From assembly GCA_036723975.1 (NCBI GenBank), contig DAIMGJ010000010.1, positions 17,432-81,431 on the forward strand: a DNA stretch of 64,000 nt, written 5' to 3'. Of this stretch, positions 8,508 to 17,834 are shown one piece after another. Source of the stretch: JAILEN01 sp036723975 (lineage in GTDB: Bacteria; Bacillota; Clostridia; Lachnospirales; Lachnospiraceae). A model generated the notes under the pieces. That model was not told the DNA's origin, did not search any database, and saw only the letters and a program-made list of their open reading frames with translations. Every line of letters begins with the position of its first letter. The first letter of the stretch is position 1. A program made the position numbers and the translations under genes.

Positions 8508-9017
8508 ATGGCATTATTAGAAGAATGGACGAAAGTCGCATATAATGAAAAACAAGATCGAAATACCATTCAGAGATTTTGGAATGACTACTTTTTAAAG
8601 GAAAAAAGTGTTTACGAAAAATTACTGGAGACACCGGATACAGAGGTAAAAGGTACAGTTACCGAGTTGGCGGAAAAGTTTGGACTTAGCGTTATGGAAA
8701 TGACCGGTTTCCTGGATGGAATTAATGATTCTCTCGTTGAGAAGAATCCAATCGATACCATGGAAGAAGATACTACAGTGTCTTTGAAGTTTGAAAAAGA
8801 ACTTCTTTACAAGAATATGGTTGCTGCAGGCGCGGATTGGTTATACGAATTACCACAGTGGGATAAGATTTTCGACAAAGAAAAGCAGCGTGAGCTTTAT
8901 TTGGAAGAAAAGAAATCACACACCATTCGTGTAGGCAAAAAGATTGGTCGTAATGATCCCTGTCCATGCGGAAGCGGAAAGAAATACAAATTCTGCTGCG
9001 GCAAAAAGGGTGCATAA
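8508..9017 (+). CDS. SEC-C motif protein of unknown function
   Basis: The 169-residue product ends in NDPCPCGSGKKYKFCCG, a textbook SEC-C zinc-binding motif (CxC...CC) like that at the end of SecA and many otherwise unrelated proteins. The first 140 residues are helical and charged (EEWTKVAYNEKQDRNTIQRF), with no domain I can name. The SEC-C motif suggests zinc binding and perhaps an interaction with SecB, ribosomes or nucleic acid. It is transcribed alone: a promoter-like sequence precedes it and a strong terminator follows at once. Confidence 0.85.
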   Translation: MALLEEWTKVAYNEKQDRNTIQRFWNDYFLKEKSVYEKLLETPDTEVKGTVTELAEKFGLSVMEMTGFLDGINDSLVEKNPIDTMEEDTTVSLKFEKELLYKNMVAAGADWLYELPQWDKIFDKEKQRELYLEEKKSHTIRVGKKIGRNDPCPCGSGKKYKFCCGKKGA

Positions 9018-9029
9018 AGCCAGATTTTC

Positions 9030-9071
9030 GTCCTTTGCACTCTTATAATTTAAGTGCAAAGGACTTTTTTA
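9030..9071 (+). terminator. Intrinsic terminator between the SEC-C gene and thrS
   Basis: GTCCTTTGCACT (9030-9041) pairs perfectly with AGTGCAAAGGAC (9053-9064) and is followed by TTTTTT. The thrS ribosome site begins only about 15 bp later. Confidence 0.93.
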
Positions 9072-9095
9072 TAGAAATTTTTTGGAGGAATGAAC

Positions 9096-11147
9096 ATGAA
9101 GATTACATTGAAGGATGGATCTGTAAAAGAATACAGTGAAGCAAAAAGAATTATTGATATTGCATTTGATATCAGTGACGGATTGGCACGTGCATGCACA
9201 GCTGCAAAATTAAACGGAAACGTAGTTGATCTTCGAACTGAAGTGAGTGAAGATGCGACTCTTGAACTTTTAACCGCTGCAGATGCTGAAGGCCTTCGCG
9301 TGCTTCGCCATACAACTTCTCACGTTCTTGCACAGGCTGTTAAAAATTTATATCCGGAAGCGAAACTTGCAATCGGACCTGCAATCGACGAAGGATTTTA
9401 TTATGACTTTGATGTACAGTCATTTTCTCGTGAAGATTTAGATGCGATTGAAGCTGAAATGAAAAAAATTATTAAAGCCGGCGCGGAACTAAAGTATTTT
9501 GAACTTCCGAGAGCTGAAGCGATTGAGCTTATGGAAAAGAGAAATGAGCCTTACAAGGTTGAGTTGATTCAGGATCTCCCGGAAGATGCAACAATTTCTT
9601 TCTATGAGCAGGGTGATGGATTTGTTGATCTTTGTGCCGGTCCTCATATTATGAAGATTTCAAAGAGTACCATTAAAGCATTTAAGCTTATTTCATCCTC
9701 CGGTGCATATTGGAGAGGCGATGAACATAAACCAATGTTAACCCGCATTTACGGTACTGCATTTAATACAAAAGAAGAATTAAATACATACCTTGAGGAA
9801 TTGGCGGACAGAAAGAACCGCGATCATAATAAGCTTGGTCGTGATATGGATATCTTTACCACCGTTGATGTAATCGGACAGGGACTTCCGCTTTTCATGC
9901 CGAAGGGAACCAAGATGATTCAGAAGCTGCAGCGTTGGATTGAGGATTTGGAGGATTATGAGTGGGGCTATGTACGTACACGTACACCGCTTATGGCAAA
10001 GTCCACTCTTTATAAGATTTCCGACCATTGGTATCACTACAAGGACGGAATGTTTGTTATGAACGATATTCCGCTTTCCGATGAAGAAGCGCTTCGTCAG
10101 GGTGGAAGAGTTGTAAACGGTATTGAAGATTTATCTTCTTTGGAGCAGGATGAGGATGCAAATTCCTATGCACTTCGTCCAATGACTTGCCCGTTCCAGT
10201 ATTTTGTATATAAGGCACGTCAGAAGAGCTACCGTGATCTCCCGTATCGTATGGGTGAAACATCCACTCTTTTCAGAAACGAAGATTCCGGAGAAATGCA
10301 CGGTCTTACCCGTGTGCGTCAGTTTACCATTTCTGAGGGACATCTGGTATGTACTCCGGAACAGATTGATGAAGAATTTAAAAACTGCGTTCGTTTGGCA
10401 AAGTATTGCTTAACCACTTTAGGATTGGAAAATGATGTAACCTATCGTATGTCAAAATGGGATCCTGAAAATCCGGATAAGTATTTGGGCTCTGCAGATG
10501 ATTGGGACCGCGTGGAAAGTGCAATGCGTACCATTTTGGATGAAATCGGTTTGGAGTATACCGAAGAAGCTGGAGAAGCTGCTTTCTACGGACCAAAGCT
10601 TGATATTCAGGCAAAGAACGTATACGGCAAAGAAGATACGATGATTACGATTCAGCTGGATATGTTCTTGGCTGAGCGCTATGATATGTACTACATCGAT
10701 AAGGATGGCGAAAAGAAACGTCCTTACATCATTCATAGAACATCTATGGGATGCTATGAGCGTACCCTTGCCTGGTTGATTGAAAAATATGCCGGCAAGT
10801 TCCCAACCTGGCTTTGTGCGGAACAGGTTCGAATCTTACCGATTTCCGAAAAGTATTTCGATTATGCGGATGAAGTATTTAAGGAACTTCGTAAGAACGG
10901 CGTAGATGTTACCATCGATAAACGTTCTGAGAAAATTGGATTTAAGATTCGTGAAGCACGTATGGATAAGCTCCCTTACATGCTTGTTGTGGGACAAAAC
11001 GAAGAAGCGGATAAGACGGTTTCTGTTCGTTCTCGTTTCGAAGGCGATGAAGGCGTGAAACCACTTTCCGAATTCGTATCTCAGATTTGCGAAGAAATCC
11101 GCACAAAAGAGATTCGTAAGGAAAATCCTGAAGCAAACAATCAGTAA
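9096..11147 (+). CDS. thrS: Threonyl-tRNA synthetase
   Basis: Charges tRNA-Thr in the cytoplasm. Domains in order: TGS (MKITLKDGSVKEY, residues 1-60), the editing domain with HTTSHVLAQ (HxxxH) and LCAGPH, the class II catalytic core with the zinc cysteine in RPMTCPFQ and GEMHGLTRVRQFT, FYGPKLD, and the C-terminal anticodon-binding domain. Two ATGs lie close together. The one at 9096 is 7 bp from GGAGG and gives the usual family N-terminus, whereas 9090 is too close. No T-box fits into the 73-bp upstream gap, which is mostly terminator hairpin. A Sel1-repeat lipoprotein gene follows with 15 bp between. Confidence 0.97.
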   Translation: MKITLKDGSVKEYSEAKRIIDIAFDISDGLARACTAAKLNGNVVDLRTEVSEDATLELLTAADAEGLRVLRHTTSHVLAQAVKNLYPEAKLAIGPAIDEGFYYDFDVQSFSREDLDAIEAEMKKIIKAGAELKYFELPRAEAIELMEKRNEPYKVELIQDLPEDATISFYEQGDGFVDLCAGPHIMKISKSTIKAFKLISSSGAYWRGDEHKPMLTRIYGTAFNTKEELNTYLEELADRKNRDHNKLGRDMDIFTTVDVIGQGLPLFMPKGTKMIQKLQRWIEDLEDYEWGYVRTRTPLMAKSTLYKISDHWYHYKDGMFVMNDIPLSDEEALRQGGRVVNGIEDLSSLEQDEDANSYALRPMTCPFQYFVYKARQKSYRDLPYRMGETSTLFRNEDSGEMHGLTRVRQFTISEGHLVCTPEQIDEEFKNCVRLAKYCLTTLGLENDVTYRMSKWDPENPDKYLGSADDWDRVESAMRTILDEIGLEYTEEAGEAAFYGPKLDIQAKNVYGKEDTMITIQLDMFLAERYDMYYIDKDGEKKRPYIIHRTSMGCYERTLAWLIEKYAGKFPTWLCAEQVRILPISEKYFDYADEVFKELRKNGVDVTIDKRSEKIGFKIREARMDKLPYMLVVGQNEEADKTVSVRSRFEGDEGVKPLSEFVSQICEEIRTKEIRKENPEANNQ

Positions 11148-11162
11148 TTGGGAAAGTATTCT

Positions 11163-12353
11163 ATGAATAAACGATTATTATTATCTCTTCTGATTCTTAC
11201 ATTCCTTATTTTTAGTATGGGATGTAAGAAAAAAGAAGAAGTAATTGAAGAACCTGAAAACATAATAACGGAAATAAATTATGATGATTTATCCGTAAAA
11301 CAGTTGGAAGTGCTTGCATTGGAAAATGACGGAGAGGCTGCATACCGACTGGGTCTGATTTATGATTACGGCTTAAATGATGTTCCACAGAATTTTGCCG
11401 ATAGCTTTAAATGGTATCAGATTTCATCGGATGCTTCCTTCGGAAAAGGAAGTCTGTATTTGGGATATTCTTATTTAAACGGAACAGGAACGGATAAGGA
11501 TATTTCTAAGGCAGAAGAGTTGTTTTCAAAAGCATTGGATGAAGGCTGTAAAGAAGGCTATGTTGGTCTTGCAAGATGTATTCTTGATTCGGAGGATGAG
11601 TCTCGTTATCCGGAAGCCAAAGATTATGTGGAAAAAGCATACAATGCCAATCTTTTGGATGGCTACTATTATATGGGATATTTTTTTGAAAAAGGAATTG
11701 GAATGCAAACCGATTCTTTTGAGGAAACTGAGAATATGGAAGACTCTGAAGAACTTGAATCTTCTAAAGCAGCCATTGAAGTTGAGCCGGATTATGAAAA
11801 GGCAGTGGAATGTTATGAAAAAGTACTGGAAAGCGCAACGGATGACATTAATGACCAATTTGCCATAAACTCTGCAAATACAAGACTTGGCTACTTATAT
11901 GTAAATGGTTTGGTTGGAGAAGAGGCAGATACAAAAACTGCGCTTACTTATTTGAATAATGCTGCGGACAATGGCTTTTTGGAAGCAAAGTATTATTTGG
12001 GAATTATGTATTTAACAGGAGTTGGCGTTGATAGGGACGCTGAAAAAGCCCTTTCGTATTTTGAAGATGCAGCTGAAAAGGATTATGCTCCGGCATTAAG
12101 TCAAATCGCATACATTTACTTTAACGGTAAAGGTGTTGATGCTGACTATGTTCAGGCGGTGTACTATGAGAAACTTGCTGCGGCTCAAGGATATACCCCT
12201 TCACAGATTAATCTCGGTTACTTATATGAAAACGGGTTTGGAGTAGAAAAGAATCTGGAAACTGCACTTGCGTACTACAAACTTGCTTTTGATTCCGGTT
12301 ATGAAGGCGCCGAAGAGGCGATTACCAGAGTAGAAAGCCAGTTATCTAAATAA
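11163..12353 (+). CDS. Sel1/TPR-repeat lipoprotein
   Basis: Predicted lipoprotein anchored on the outer face of the membrane. The first 26 residues form a signal peptide with lipobox FSMGC followed by KKKEE. The mature part is built from Sel1-like repeats of about 36 residues (AYRLGLIYDYGLN, GSLYLGYSYLNGTGTDKD, AKYYLGIMYLTGVGVD, SQINLGYLYENGFGVEKN), which form alpha-solenoids for protein contacts. An acidic insert (FEETENMEDSEELESS) interrupts the array. An upstream in-frame TTG at 11148 abuts the thrS stop, but the ATG at 11163 gives a clean signal peptide. The specific partner is unknown. The next gene is also a lipoprotein. Confidence 0.88.
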   Translation: MNKRLLLSLLILTFLIFSMGCKKKEEVIEEPENIITEINYDDLSVKQLEVLALENDGEAAYRLGLIYDYGLNDVPQNFADSFKWYQISSDASFGKGSLYLGYSYLNGTGTDKDISKAEELFSKALDEGCKEGYVGLARCILDSEDESRYPEAKDYVEKAYNANLLDGYYYMGYFFEKGIGMQTDSFEETENMEDSEELESSKAAIEVEPDYEKAVECYEKVLESATDDINDQFAINSANTRLGYLYVNGLVGEEADTKTALTYLNNAADNGFLEAKYYLGIMYLTGVGVDRDAEKALSYFEDAAEKDYAPALSQIAYIYFNGKGVDADYVQAVYYEKLAAAQGYTPSQINLGYLYENGFGVEKNLETALAYYKLAFDSGYEGAEEAITRVESQLSK

Positions 12354-12366
12354 TTTGATTAGTGAT

Positions 12367-13734
12367 ATGAAAAAAAAGACAGTTATTTTGTCGGTAATTC
12401 TTCTGGCCCTATTATTTACTGCATGCCATTCAACACAAAAGCCAAAAGAGAATACCGGTACGATTTCGGTGGAAAGCCGAAATGTAGAACAATTAAGCGA
12501 AGCGGTTGATATAATTCTAAACAATTGCACCGCTGATTTTGTCGGGAATAATCCGGTTACGGAAGACTTTTTCTTCTGGATCGCCCAAAATTATGGAGAC
12601 AATACGATTTTTGATATTGTGAAAGACGGAAATGTTTCCGACAGTGAACTATGGTTTCGTAAAACAAACAAAAGCATTCACGTGTTGTGGTATGAATATT
12701 GCAAGGCCTTGGGCTTAGATTCTTACGAATATTCTCACATCCATGAGATTCAAACCGATCAATCCTATATTTCCTTTGATTTTTCCGGAGATGTGAACCT
12801 TTGCGAAGGAGCAGCCACAACCATTCATATGGATGAACAGTCCGGAGGAATTACGGATTGTTTTTCCGATGAGTTGGTTTCTGAAATGCAGAATGTGGAT
12901 GTACTTGTATTAAACAATGAGTTTTGCTACAGCGATCGTGGGACTCCGATTCCCGGAAAAGCGTTTACTTTTCGGGCTTTGCCCCAAAGGGTATCTGCCT
13001 TAAAGGACCTTGGATGTGATTTAGTTACATTGGCGAACAATCATGTATGGGATTATGGATTAGACGGCCTGACAGATACATTTTTGACGCTGGATGAGGC
13101 GTCGATTCCCTATGTAGGCGCAGGGAACAACTTGGGTGAAGCCTGCCGGGCTCAGTATTATATTGCCAACGGACGTAAGATTGCTATTGTAGATGCAACG
13201 CAAATAGAACGTTCTTACACCTATACAAAGCAAGCCACAAAGGATGCTCCCGGCGTTTTAAAAACATTGGAGCCTAATCTTTATTGCAAAGTGATTTCCG
13301 ATACAAAAAGGCAAGCGGATTTTGTAATTGCATGCGTTCATTGGGGAACGGAAGGCAATCAGCATTATGGACAAGATCAAATACTTTTGGCCAATGCTTA
13401 TGCGGAAGCCGGTGCGGATGTGATTATCGGAGGCCATACTCATTGCTTGCAGGGAATGGAATTCATTGGAGATGTTCCGGTTTTTTACAGTCTTGGTAAT
13501 TACTGGTTTGCCACTTCTTCCAACATGCCGTCAAATTATGACACCGGATTGGCGCGTATCGAGATTTATCGAAACTTAAGTGTCACCTATAAATTCATAC
13601 CTTGTGTGTTTTCCGGTGGCGAAACAGTTTTGGCATCGGAGGAAAATACCGGACGAATTATTGCGGAACTAAATAATCTATCACAAACAGTTACTCTTTC
13701 GAATGAAGGAATATTAAAGAAAAAAGGAGAATAA
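12367..13734 (+). CDS. CapA-family lipoprotein (metallophosphatase-like)
   Basis: The N-terminus is a lipoprotein signal with lipobox LFTAC. The rest, about residues 130-430, matches the CapA fold related to poly-gamma-glutamate synthesis protein CapA and calcineurin-like phosphatases. Visible metal-site motifs are SGDVNL, NNE, LANNHVWDYG, VHWG and GGHTHCLQG, then YSLGNYWF. All usual metal-binding positions appear present. The enzyme's substrate in non-capsulated Firmicutes is unknown; a cell-surface role is inferred. The ATG at 12367 is preferred over a TTG at 12355 because it starts the signal peptide, although no clear ribosome site is seen. Its stop overlaps the ATG-ATG start region of gpmI. 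Confidence 0.88.
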   Translation: MKKKTVILSVILLALLFTACHSTQKPKENTGTISVESRNVEQLSEAVDIILNNCTADFVGNNPVTEDFFFWIAQNYGDNTIFDIVKDGNVSDSELWFRKTNKSIHVLWYEYCKALGLDSYEYSHIHEIQTDQSYISFDFSGDVNLCEGAATTIHMDEQSGGITDCFSDELVSEMQNVDVLVLNNEFCYSDRGTPIPGKAFTFRALPQRVSALKDLGCDLVTLANNHVWDYGLDGLTDTFLTLDEASIPYVGAGNNLGEACRAQYYIANGRKIAIVDATQIERSYTYTKQATKDAPGVLKTLEPNLYCKVISDTKRQADFVIACVHWGTEGNQHYGQDQILLANAYAEAGADVIIGGHTHCLQGMEFIGDVPVFYSLGNYWFATSSNMPSNYDTGLARIEIYRNLSVTYKFIPCVFSGGETVLASEENTGRIIAELNNLSQTVTLSNEGILKKKGE

Positions 13735-13736
13735 TG

Positions 13737-15275
13737 ATGAGCAAAAAACCAACAGTACTTATGATTTTAGATGGATTTGGTATTAATGAGAATCCAAAAG
13801 GAAATGCCGTTGCAATGGCAAATACACCTGTGATCGACGGATTAAAAAGAGATTATCCATGGGTAAAGGGGTATGCTTCCGGACTTTCCGTAGGTCTTCC
13901 GGACGGTCAGATGGGAAACTCTGAAGTAGGCCATATGAATATGGGTGCCGGACGAATCGTTTATCAGGAACTTACCCGTATCAGTAAAGAAATTGAAGAC
14001 GGCGATTTCTTCAATAACGAATCATTAAAGCTTGCTTTTGCAAATGCAAAGAAGAATCATTCAGCTGTTCATCTTTTCGGACTTTTGTCTGACGGTGGTG
14101 TGCATTCACATATTACGCATGTGTACGGACTTCTTGAAATGGCAAAACGTGAGGGAGTAGACAATGTTTACGTACATGCTTTCTTAGACGGAAGAGATAC
14201 GCCTCCAACCAGTGGTATTACATTTGTAGCTGCATTGGAAGACAAGATGAAAGAACTTGGCGTAGGAAAGATTGCTTCCTTATCCGGTCGTTTCTACGCA
14301 ATGGATCGAGATAATCGCTGGGACCGTGTGGAAAAAGCCTACCGAAATCTTACGGAAGGAAACGGAGTACAGGCAACTTCCGCAAAAGAAGCAATGCAGG
14401 CCTCCTACGATAATGATGTAACCGACGAATTCGTCTTACCGACAACCATTTTGGAAAATGGTGCTCCGGTTGCAGTGATAAAAGACGGAGATTCCATTAT
14501 TAACTTTAACTTCCGCCCGGACCGTGCGAGAGAGATTACAAGAACTTTCTGTATGGATGATTTTGACGGATTCAATCGTGGCGCAAGAAAAAATGTTACT
14601 TATGTATGCTTTACCGAATATGACGTAACAATCCCGAATAAGGAAATTGCCTTTAAGAAGGTAGAATTGAAAAATACTTTTGGCGAATTCCTGGCTGCAA
14701 ACAAAAAGACCCAGGCACGTATTGCCGAGACCGAAAAATATGCGCATGTAACTTTCTTCTTCAACGGTGGTGTGGAAGCTCCGAACGAAGGAGAGGATCG
14801 TATCCTTGTAAATTCTCCGAAGGTTGCAACCTATGACCTTCAGCCGGAGATGAGCGCTCCTGAAGTTTGTGATAAGCTTTGCGAAGCAATTGAATCCGGA
14901 AAGTATGATGTAGTTATCTGTAACTTTGCTAATCCGGATATGGTTGGCCATACCGGTGTGATTGAAGCAGCAGTCAAGGCAGTTGAAACCGTTGATGGAT
15001 GCGTTGGCCGTGCGGTTGAATCCGTAAAGAAGATGGATGGTGTACTTTTCATCTGTGCCGATCACGGTAACTGCGATATGATGATTGATTATGAAACAGG
15101 AGAACCGTTTACCGCTCATACAACCAATCCGGTACCGTTTATCCTTGTAAATGCAGATCCGTCTTACAAGTTGGCAGAAGGCGGACGCTTGTGTGATATT
15201 ATTCCTACCTTAATCGAACTGATGGGAATGGAGCAGCCGGCTGAAATGACAGGAAAGTCACTGCTCGTAAAATAG
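13737..15275 (+). CDS. gpmI: 2,3-bisphosphoglycerate-independent phosphoglycerate mutase
   Basis: Converts 3-phosphoglycerate to 2-phosphoglycerate using two metal ions. The alkaline-phosphatase-like fold is shown by VLMILDGFG at the start, the phosphorylated serine in MGNSEVGHMNMGAGR, FLDGRDTPP, the metal-site NFANPDMVGHTG, and ADHGNCD near the end. The 512-residue length fits the family. Two tandem ATGs occur at 13734 and 13737, and the second has better spacing from AAAGGAGA. The gene is separate from the gap-pgk-tpiA cluster 12 kb upstream. Confidence 0.97.
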   Translation: MSKKPTVLMILDGFGINENPKGNAVAMANTPVIDGLKRDYPWVKGYASGLSVGLPDGQMGNSEVGHMNMGAGRIVYQELTRISKEIEDGDFFNNESLKLAFANAKKNHSAVHLFGLLSDGGVHSHITHVYGLLEMAKREGVDNVYVHAFLDGRDTPPTSGITFVAALEDKMKELGVGKIASLSGRFYAMDRDNRWDRVEKAYRNLTEGNGVQATSAKEAMQASYDNDVTDEFVLPTTILENGAPVAVIKDGDSIINFNFRPDRAREITRTFCMDDFDGFNRGARKNVTYVCFTEYDVTIPNKEIAFKKVELKNTFGEFLAANKKTQARIAETEKYAHVTFFFNGGVEAPNEGEDRILVNSPKVATYDLQPEMSAPEVCDKLCEAIESGKYDVVICNFANPDMVGHTGVIEAAVKAVETVDGCVGRAVESVKKMDGVLFICADHGNCDMMIDYETGEPFTAHTTNPVPFILVNADPSYKLAEGGRLCDIIPTLIELMGMEQPAEMTGKSLLVK

Positions 15276-15314
15276 CAGTTTGACATAAATAATAAGGCAA
15301 AAGGAGTAAGAGTA

Positions 15315-16190
15315 ATGACTGATTTGAAACCAATGAAAGAAGGAAAAGTAAGGGAGGTTTACGACAACGGCGATAGCATAATTATGGTTGCTACCGATCG
15401 TATTTCTGCTTTCGATGTGATTCTAAAGAACAAGATTGTAGGTAAGGGTGCAATCCTTACACAGATGTCTAAGTTCTGGTTTGATTTTACAAAGGATATC
15501 ATTCCGAATCACATGATTTCCATCGATGTGAATGACATGCCTGAGTTTTTCCGCAAGGAAGAATACACCGGCAACTCCATGAAGTGTAAGAAGCTTGAAA
15601 TGCTTCCGATTGAATGCATTGTTCGTGGCTATATTACCGGAACCGGTTGGGCAAGCTACAAGGAAAACGGTACAGTTTGCGGAATTCAGTTACCGGACGG
15701 ACTTGTGGAATCAGATCAGCTCCCGGAGCCTATTTATACACCAACTACAAAAGCGGATTTAGGAGATCATGACGAACACGTGACCTTTGAAGAAACCGTG
15801 GATATTTTGGAAAAGAAATTCCCGGGACGTGGAGAAGAGCTGGCAAAAGCGCTTCGCGACAACACCATTGCCATTTATAAAAAATGTGCTGCTTACGCTA
15901 GAGAACGTGGCATTATCATTGCGGATACAAAGTTTGAATTTGGTTTGGATGAAAATGGAACTCTTGTGTTGGGTGATGAAGTATTGACACCGGATTCTTC
16001 CCGCTTTTGGCCGGTGGAAGGATATGAACCGGGCAAGTCTCAGCCATCCTTTGATAAACAATTTGTTCGCGATTGGTTAAAGGCAAATCCGGACAGCGAT
16101 TATTTACTTCCGGATGATGTGATTGAAAAGACCATCGAAAAATACAAAGAAGCATTCGAACTTCTTACCGGATCAAAATTTGAAGGATAA
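15315..16190 (+). CDS. purC: Phosphoribosylaminoimidazole-succinocarboxamide synthase
   Basis: Purine biosynthesis enzyme (SAICAR synthetase) that joins CAIR and aspartate with ATP. The 291-residue product shows KEGKVREVYDNGD, ATDRISAFDV, the conserved ECIVRGYITGTGW, and late motifs DTKFEFG and LTPDSSRFWP. AAAGGAG precedes the ATG. It lies 39 bp after gpmI and 26 bp before purB, the next enzyme in the pathway to act on the product, so co-transcription with purB is likely. Confidence 0.97.
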   Translation: MTDLKPMKEGKVREVYDNGDSIIMVATDRISAFDVILKNKIVGKGAILTQMSKFWFDFTKDIIPNHMISIDVNDMPEFFRKEEYTGNSMKCKKLEMLPIECIVRGYITGTGWASYKENGTVCGIQLPDGLVESDQLPEPIYTPTTKADLGDHDEHVTFEETVDILEKKFPGRGEELAKALRDNTIAIYKKCAAYARERGIIIADTKFEFGLDENGTLVLGDEVLTPDSSRFWPVEGYEPGKSQPSFDKQFVRDWLKANPDSDYLLPDDVIEKTIEKYKEAFELLTGSKFEG

Positions 16191-16216
16191 ATTGTTTTAA
16201 AAGGAGATTTTATTAA

Positions 16217-17668
16217 ATGAGCACAGATCGATATACAAGCCCATTGTCAGAACGTTATGCCAGCAAAGAGATGCAATATATTTTCTCTCAGGACATGAAG
16301 TTTAAGACCTGGAGAAAACTTTGGATTGCCCTTGCCGAAACCGAAATGGAACTTGGTCTATCCGAGAACGGAAAGCCGGTCATTACTCAGGAAATGATTG
16401 ATGAGTTAAAGGCACATCAGGATGATATTAATTATGATGTGGCAAGAGCCAGAGAAAAAGAAGTACGCCACGATGTTATGAGCCATGTGTATGCTTACGG
16501 ACAACAGTGTCCGAAAGCTGCCGGTATCATTCACTTGGGAGCTACTTCCTGCTACGTTGGTGACAATACGGATGTAATTATTATGCGTGAAGCGCTTATT
16601 CTCATCCGTAAGAAATTATTGAATGTTATTTCCAAACTCGCTGACTTTGCAGATACATATAAGGATATGCCGACTTTGGCATTTACTCATTTTCAGCCGG
16701 CACAGCCAACCACCGTTGGAAAACGTGCCACACTTTGGATTAATGAGTTTATGATGGACCTTTCGGATGTGGAATATGTTTTATCTACCATGAAGCTTTT
16801 AGGCTCAAAAGGTACCACAGGAACACAGGCAAGCTTTAAGGAACTTTTTAACGGTGATGATGAAATCATTGATCGTATTGACCCTATGATTGCAAAGAAG
16901 ATGGGATTTGAAGAGTGTTATCCGGTGTCCGGTCAGACTTATTCAAGAAAACTGGATACCAGAGTTTTGAATGTTCTTGCAGGAATTGCAGCTTCTGCAC
17001 ACAAGATGTCAAACGACATTCGTTTGTTACAGCATTTAAAAGAAGTGGAAGAGCCTTTTGAAAAGAATCAGATCGGCTCCTCTGCAATGGCATATAAGAG
17101 AAATCCGATGAGAAGTGAGCGAATTGCTTCTTTGGCAGATTATATTATCTGTGATGCACTTAATCCTGCCATTATTTCATCTACACAGTGGTTTGAAAGA
17201 ACCTTAGATGATTCCGCAAACAAACGTCTTTCTGTTCCGGAAGGATTTTTAGCTTGTGACGGAATGCTTGATTTATGTTTGAATGTTGCTGATGGACTTG
17301 TGGTTTATCCGAAGGTAATTGAAAAGCATATTATGGCGGAATTGCCGTTTATGGCAACCGAAAATATTATTATGGACGGTGTGAAAAATGGTGGTAACCG
17401 TCAGGAATACCATGAACAGATTCGTGTTCGTTCCATGGAAGCTGGAAAGACCGTAAAAGAAGAGGGCAAGGAAAATGACCTTTTGGAGCGAATCGCCGCA
17501 GATGAATTCTTCGGACTTGATTTGGACGACTTGAAAGCCTATATGAATCCATCTTTGTATGTGGGACGTTCACCGAGACAGGTGGAAGTTTATTTACGAG
17601 ACGTTGTTCGCCCGGTCCTTGATGCGAATAAAGAATTATTGGGTGCAACAGCAGAAATTAACGTATAA
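16217..17668 (+). CDS. purB: Adenylosuccinate lyase
   Basis: Splits fumarate from SAICAR and from adenylosuccinate, so it serves both IMP synthesis and the IMP-to-AMP branch. The 483-residue product belongs to the fumarase/aspartase superfamily: HLGATSCYVGDN near residue 100, the catalytic-histidine region THFQPAQPTTVGKR, and the signature GSSAMAYKRNPMRSE. AAAAGGAG precedes the ATG. It acts directly after the PurC product. The transcript ends in an unusually long inverted-repeat structure shared with the convergent aminotransferase gene. Confidence 0.97.
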   Translation: MSTDRYTSPLSERYASKEMQYIFSQDMKFKTWRKLWIALAETEMELGLSENGKPVITQEMIDELKAHQDDINYDVARAREKEVRHDVMSHVYAYGQQCPKAAGIIHLGATSCYVGDNTDVIIMREALILIRKKLLNVISKLADFADTYKDMPTLAFTHFQPAQPTTVGKRATLWINEFMMDLSDVEYVLSTMKLLGSKGTTGTQASFKELFNGDDEIIDRIDPMIAKKMGFEECYPVSGQTYSRKLDTRVLNVLAGIAASAHKMSNDIRLLQHLKEVEEPFEKNQIGSSAMAYKRNPMRSERIASLADYIICDALNPAIISSTQWFERTLDDSANKRLSVPEGFLACDGMLDLCLNVADGLVVYPKVIEKHIMAELPFMATENIIMDGVKNGGNRQEYHEQIRVRSMEAGKTVKEEGKENDLLERIAADEFFGLDLDDLKAYMNPSLYVGRSPRQVEVYLRDVVRPVLDANKELLGATAEINV

Positions 17669-17684
17669 TATATAGAATTAATAA

Positions 17685-17818
17685 AAAAATCTCAAATGTT
17701 ATTTACCGGGGCACGCTTTCGCTTCGAGTTTTGACGTAACGGACACTAAACTCACTATCGTTTCGTTAAGTGCCGACGTCAAAAACGAGCCCCTACGTAA
17801 AAAACATTTGAGATTTTT
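17685..17818. repeat. 134-nt long imperfect hairpin element between convergent genes
   Basis: The outer arms AAAAATCTCAAATGTT (17685-17700) and AACATTTGAGATTTTT (17803-17818) are perfectly complementary. Inner arms continue the stem: TTTAC/GTAAA, GGGGC/GCCCC, TTTTGACGT/ACGTCAAAA and a CGG-CACT/AGTG-CCG tip. Nearly the whole element can fold into one long rod. Both ends leave a T-run on the outgoing strand, so it can serve as a bidirectional terminator for purB and the minus-strand aminotransferase. Its size is far beyond a normal terminator and suggests a small mobile or REP-like intergenic element. No coding sequence is seen in it. Confidence 0.8.
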
Positions 17819-17834
17819 ATTGCCTAAATTTTTA

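Noticed and set aside
9017..9095. T-box riboswitch before thrS
   Set aside because: The 73-bp gap is almost fully taken by a simple terminator hairpin; no stem I or T-box sequence is present.
14436..15119. 227-residue open frame on the minus strand inside gpmI
   Set aside because: It lies wholly antisense to a clear gpmI, has no ribosome site and its sequence shows no known domain; it is a codon-bias shadow.
17685..17818. CRISPR array or transposase remnant in the long hairpin
   Set aside because: There are no direct repeats with spacers and no coding remnant; it is one inverted repeat.
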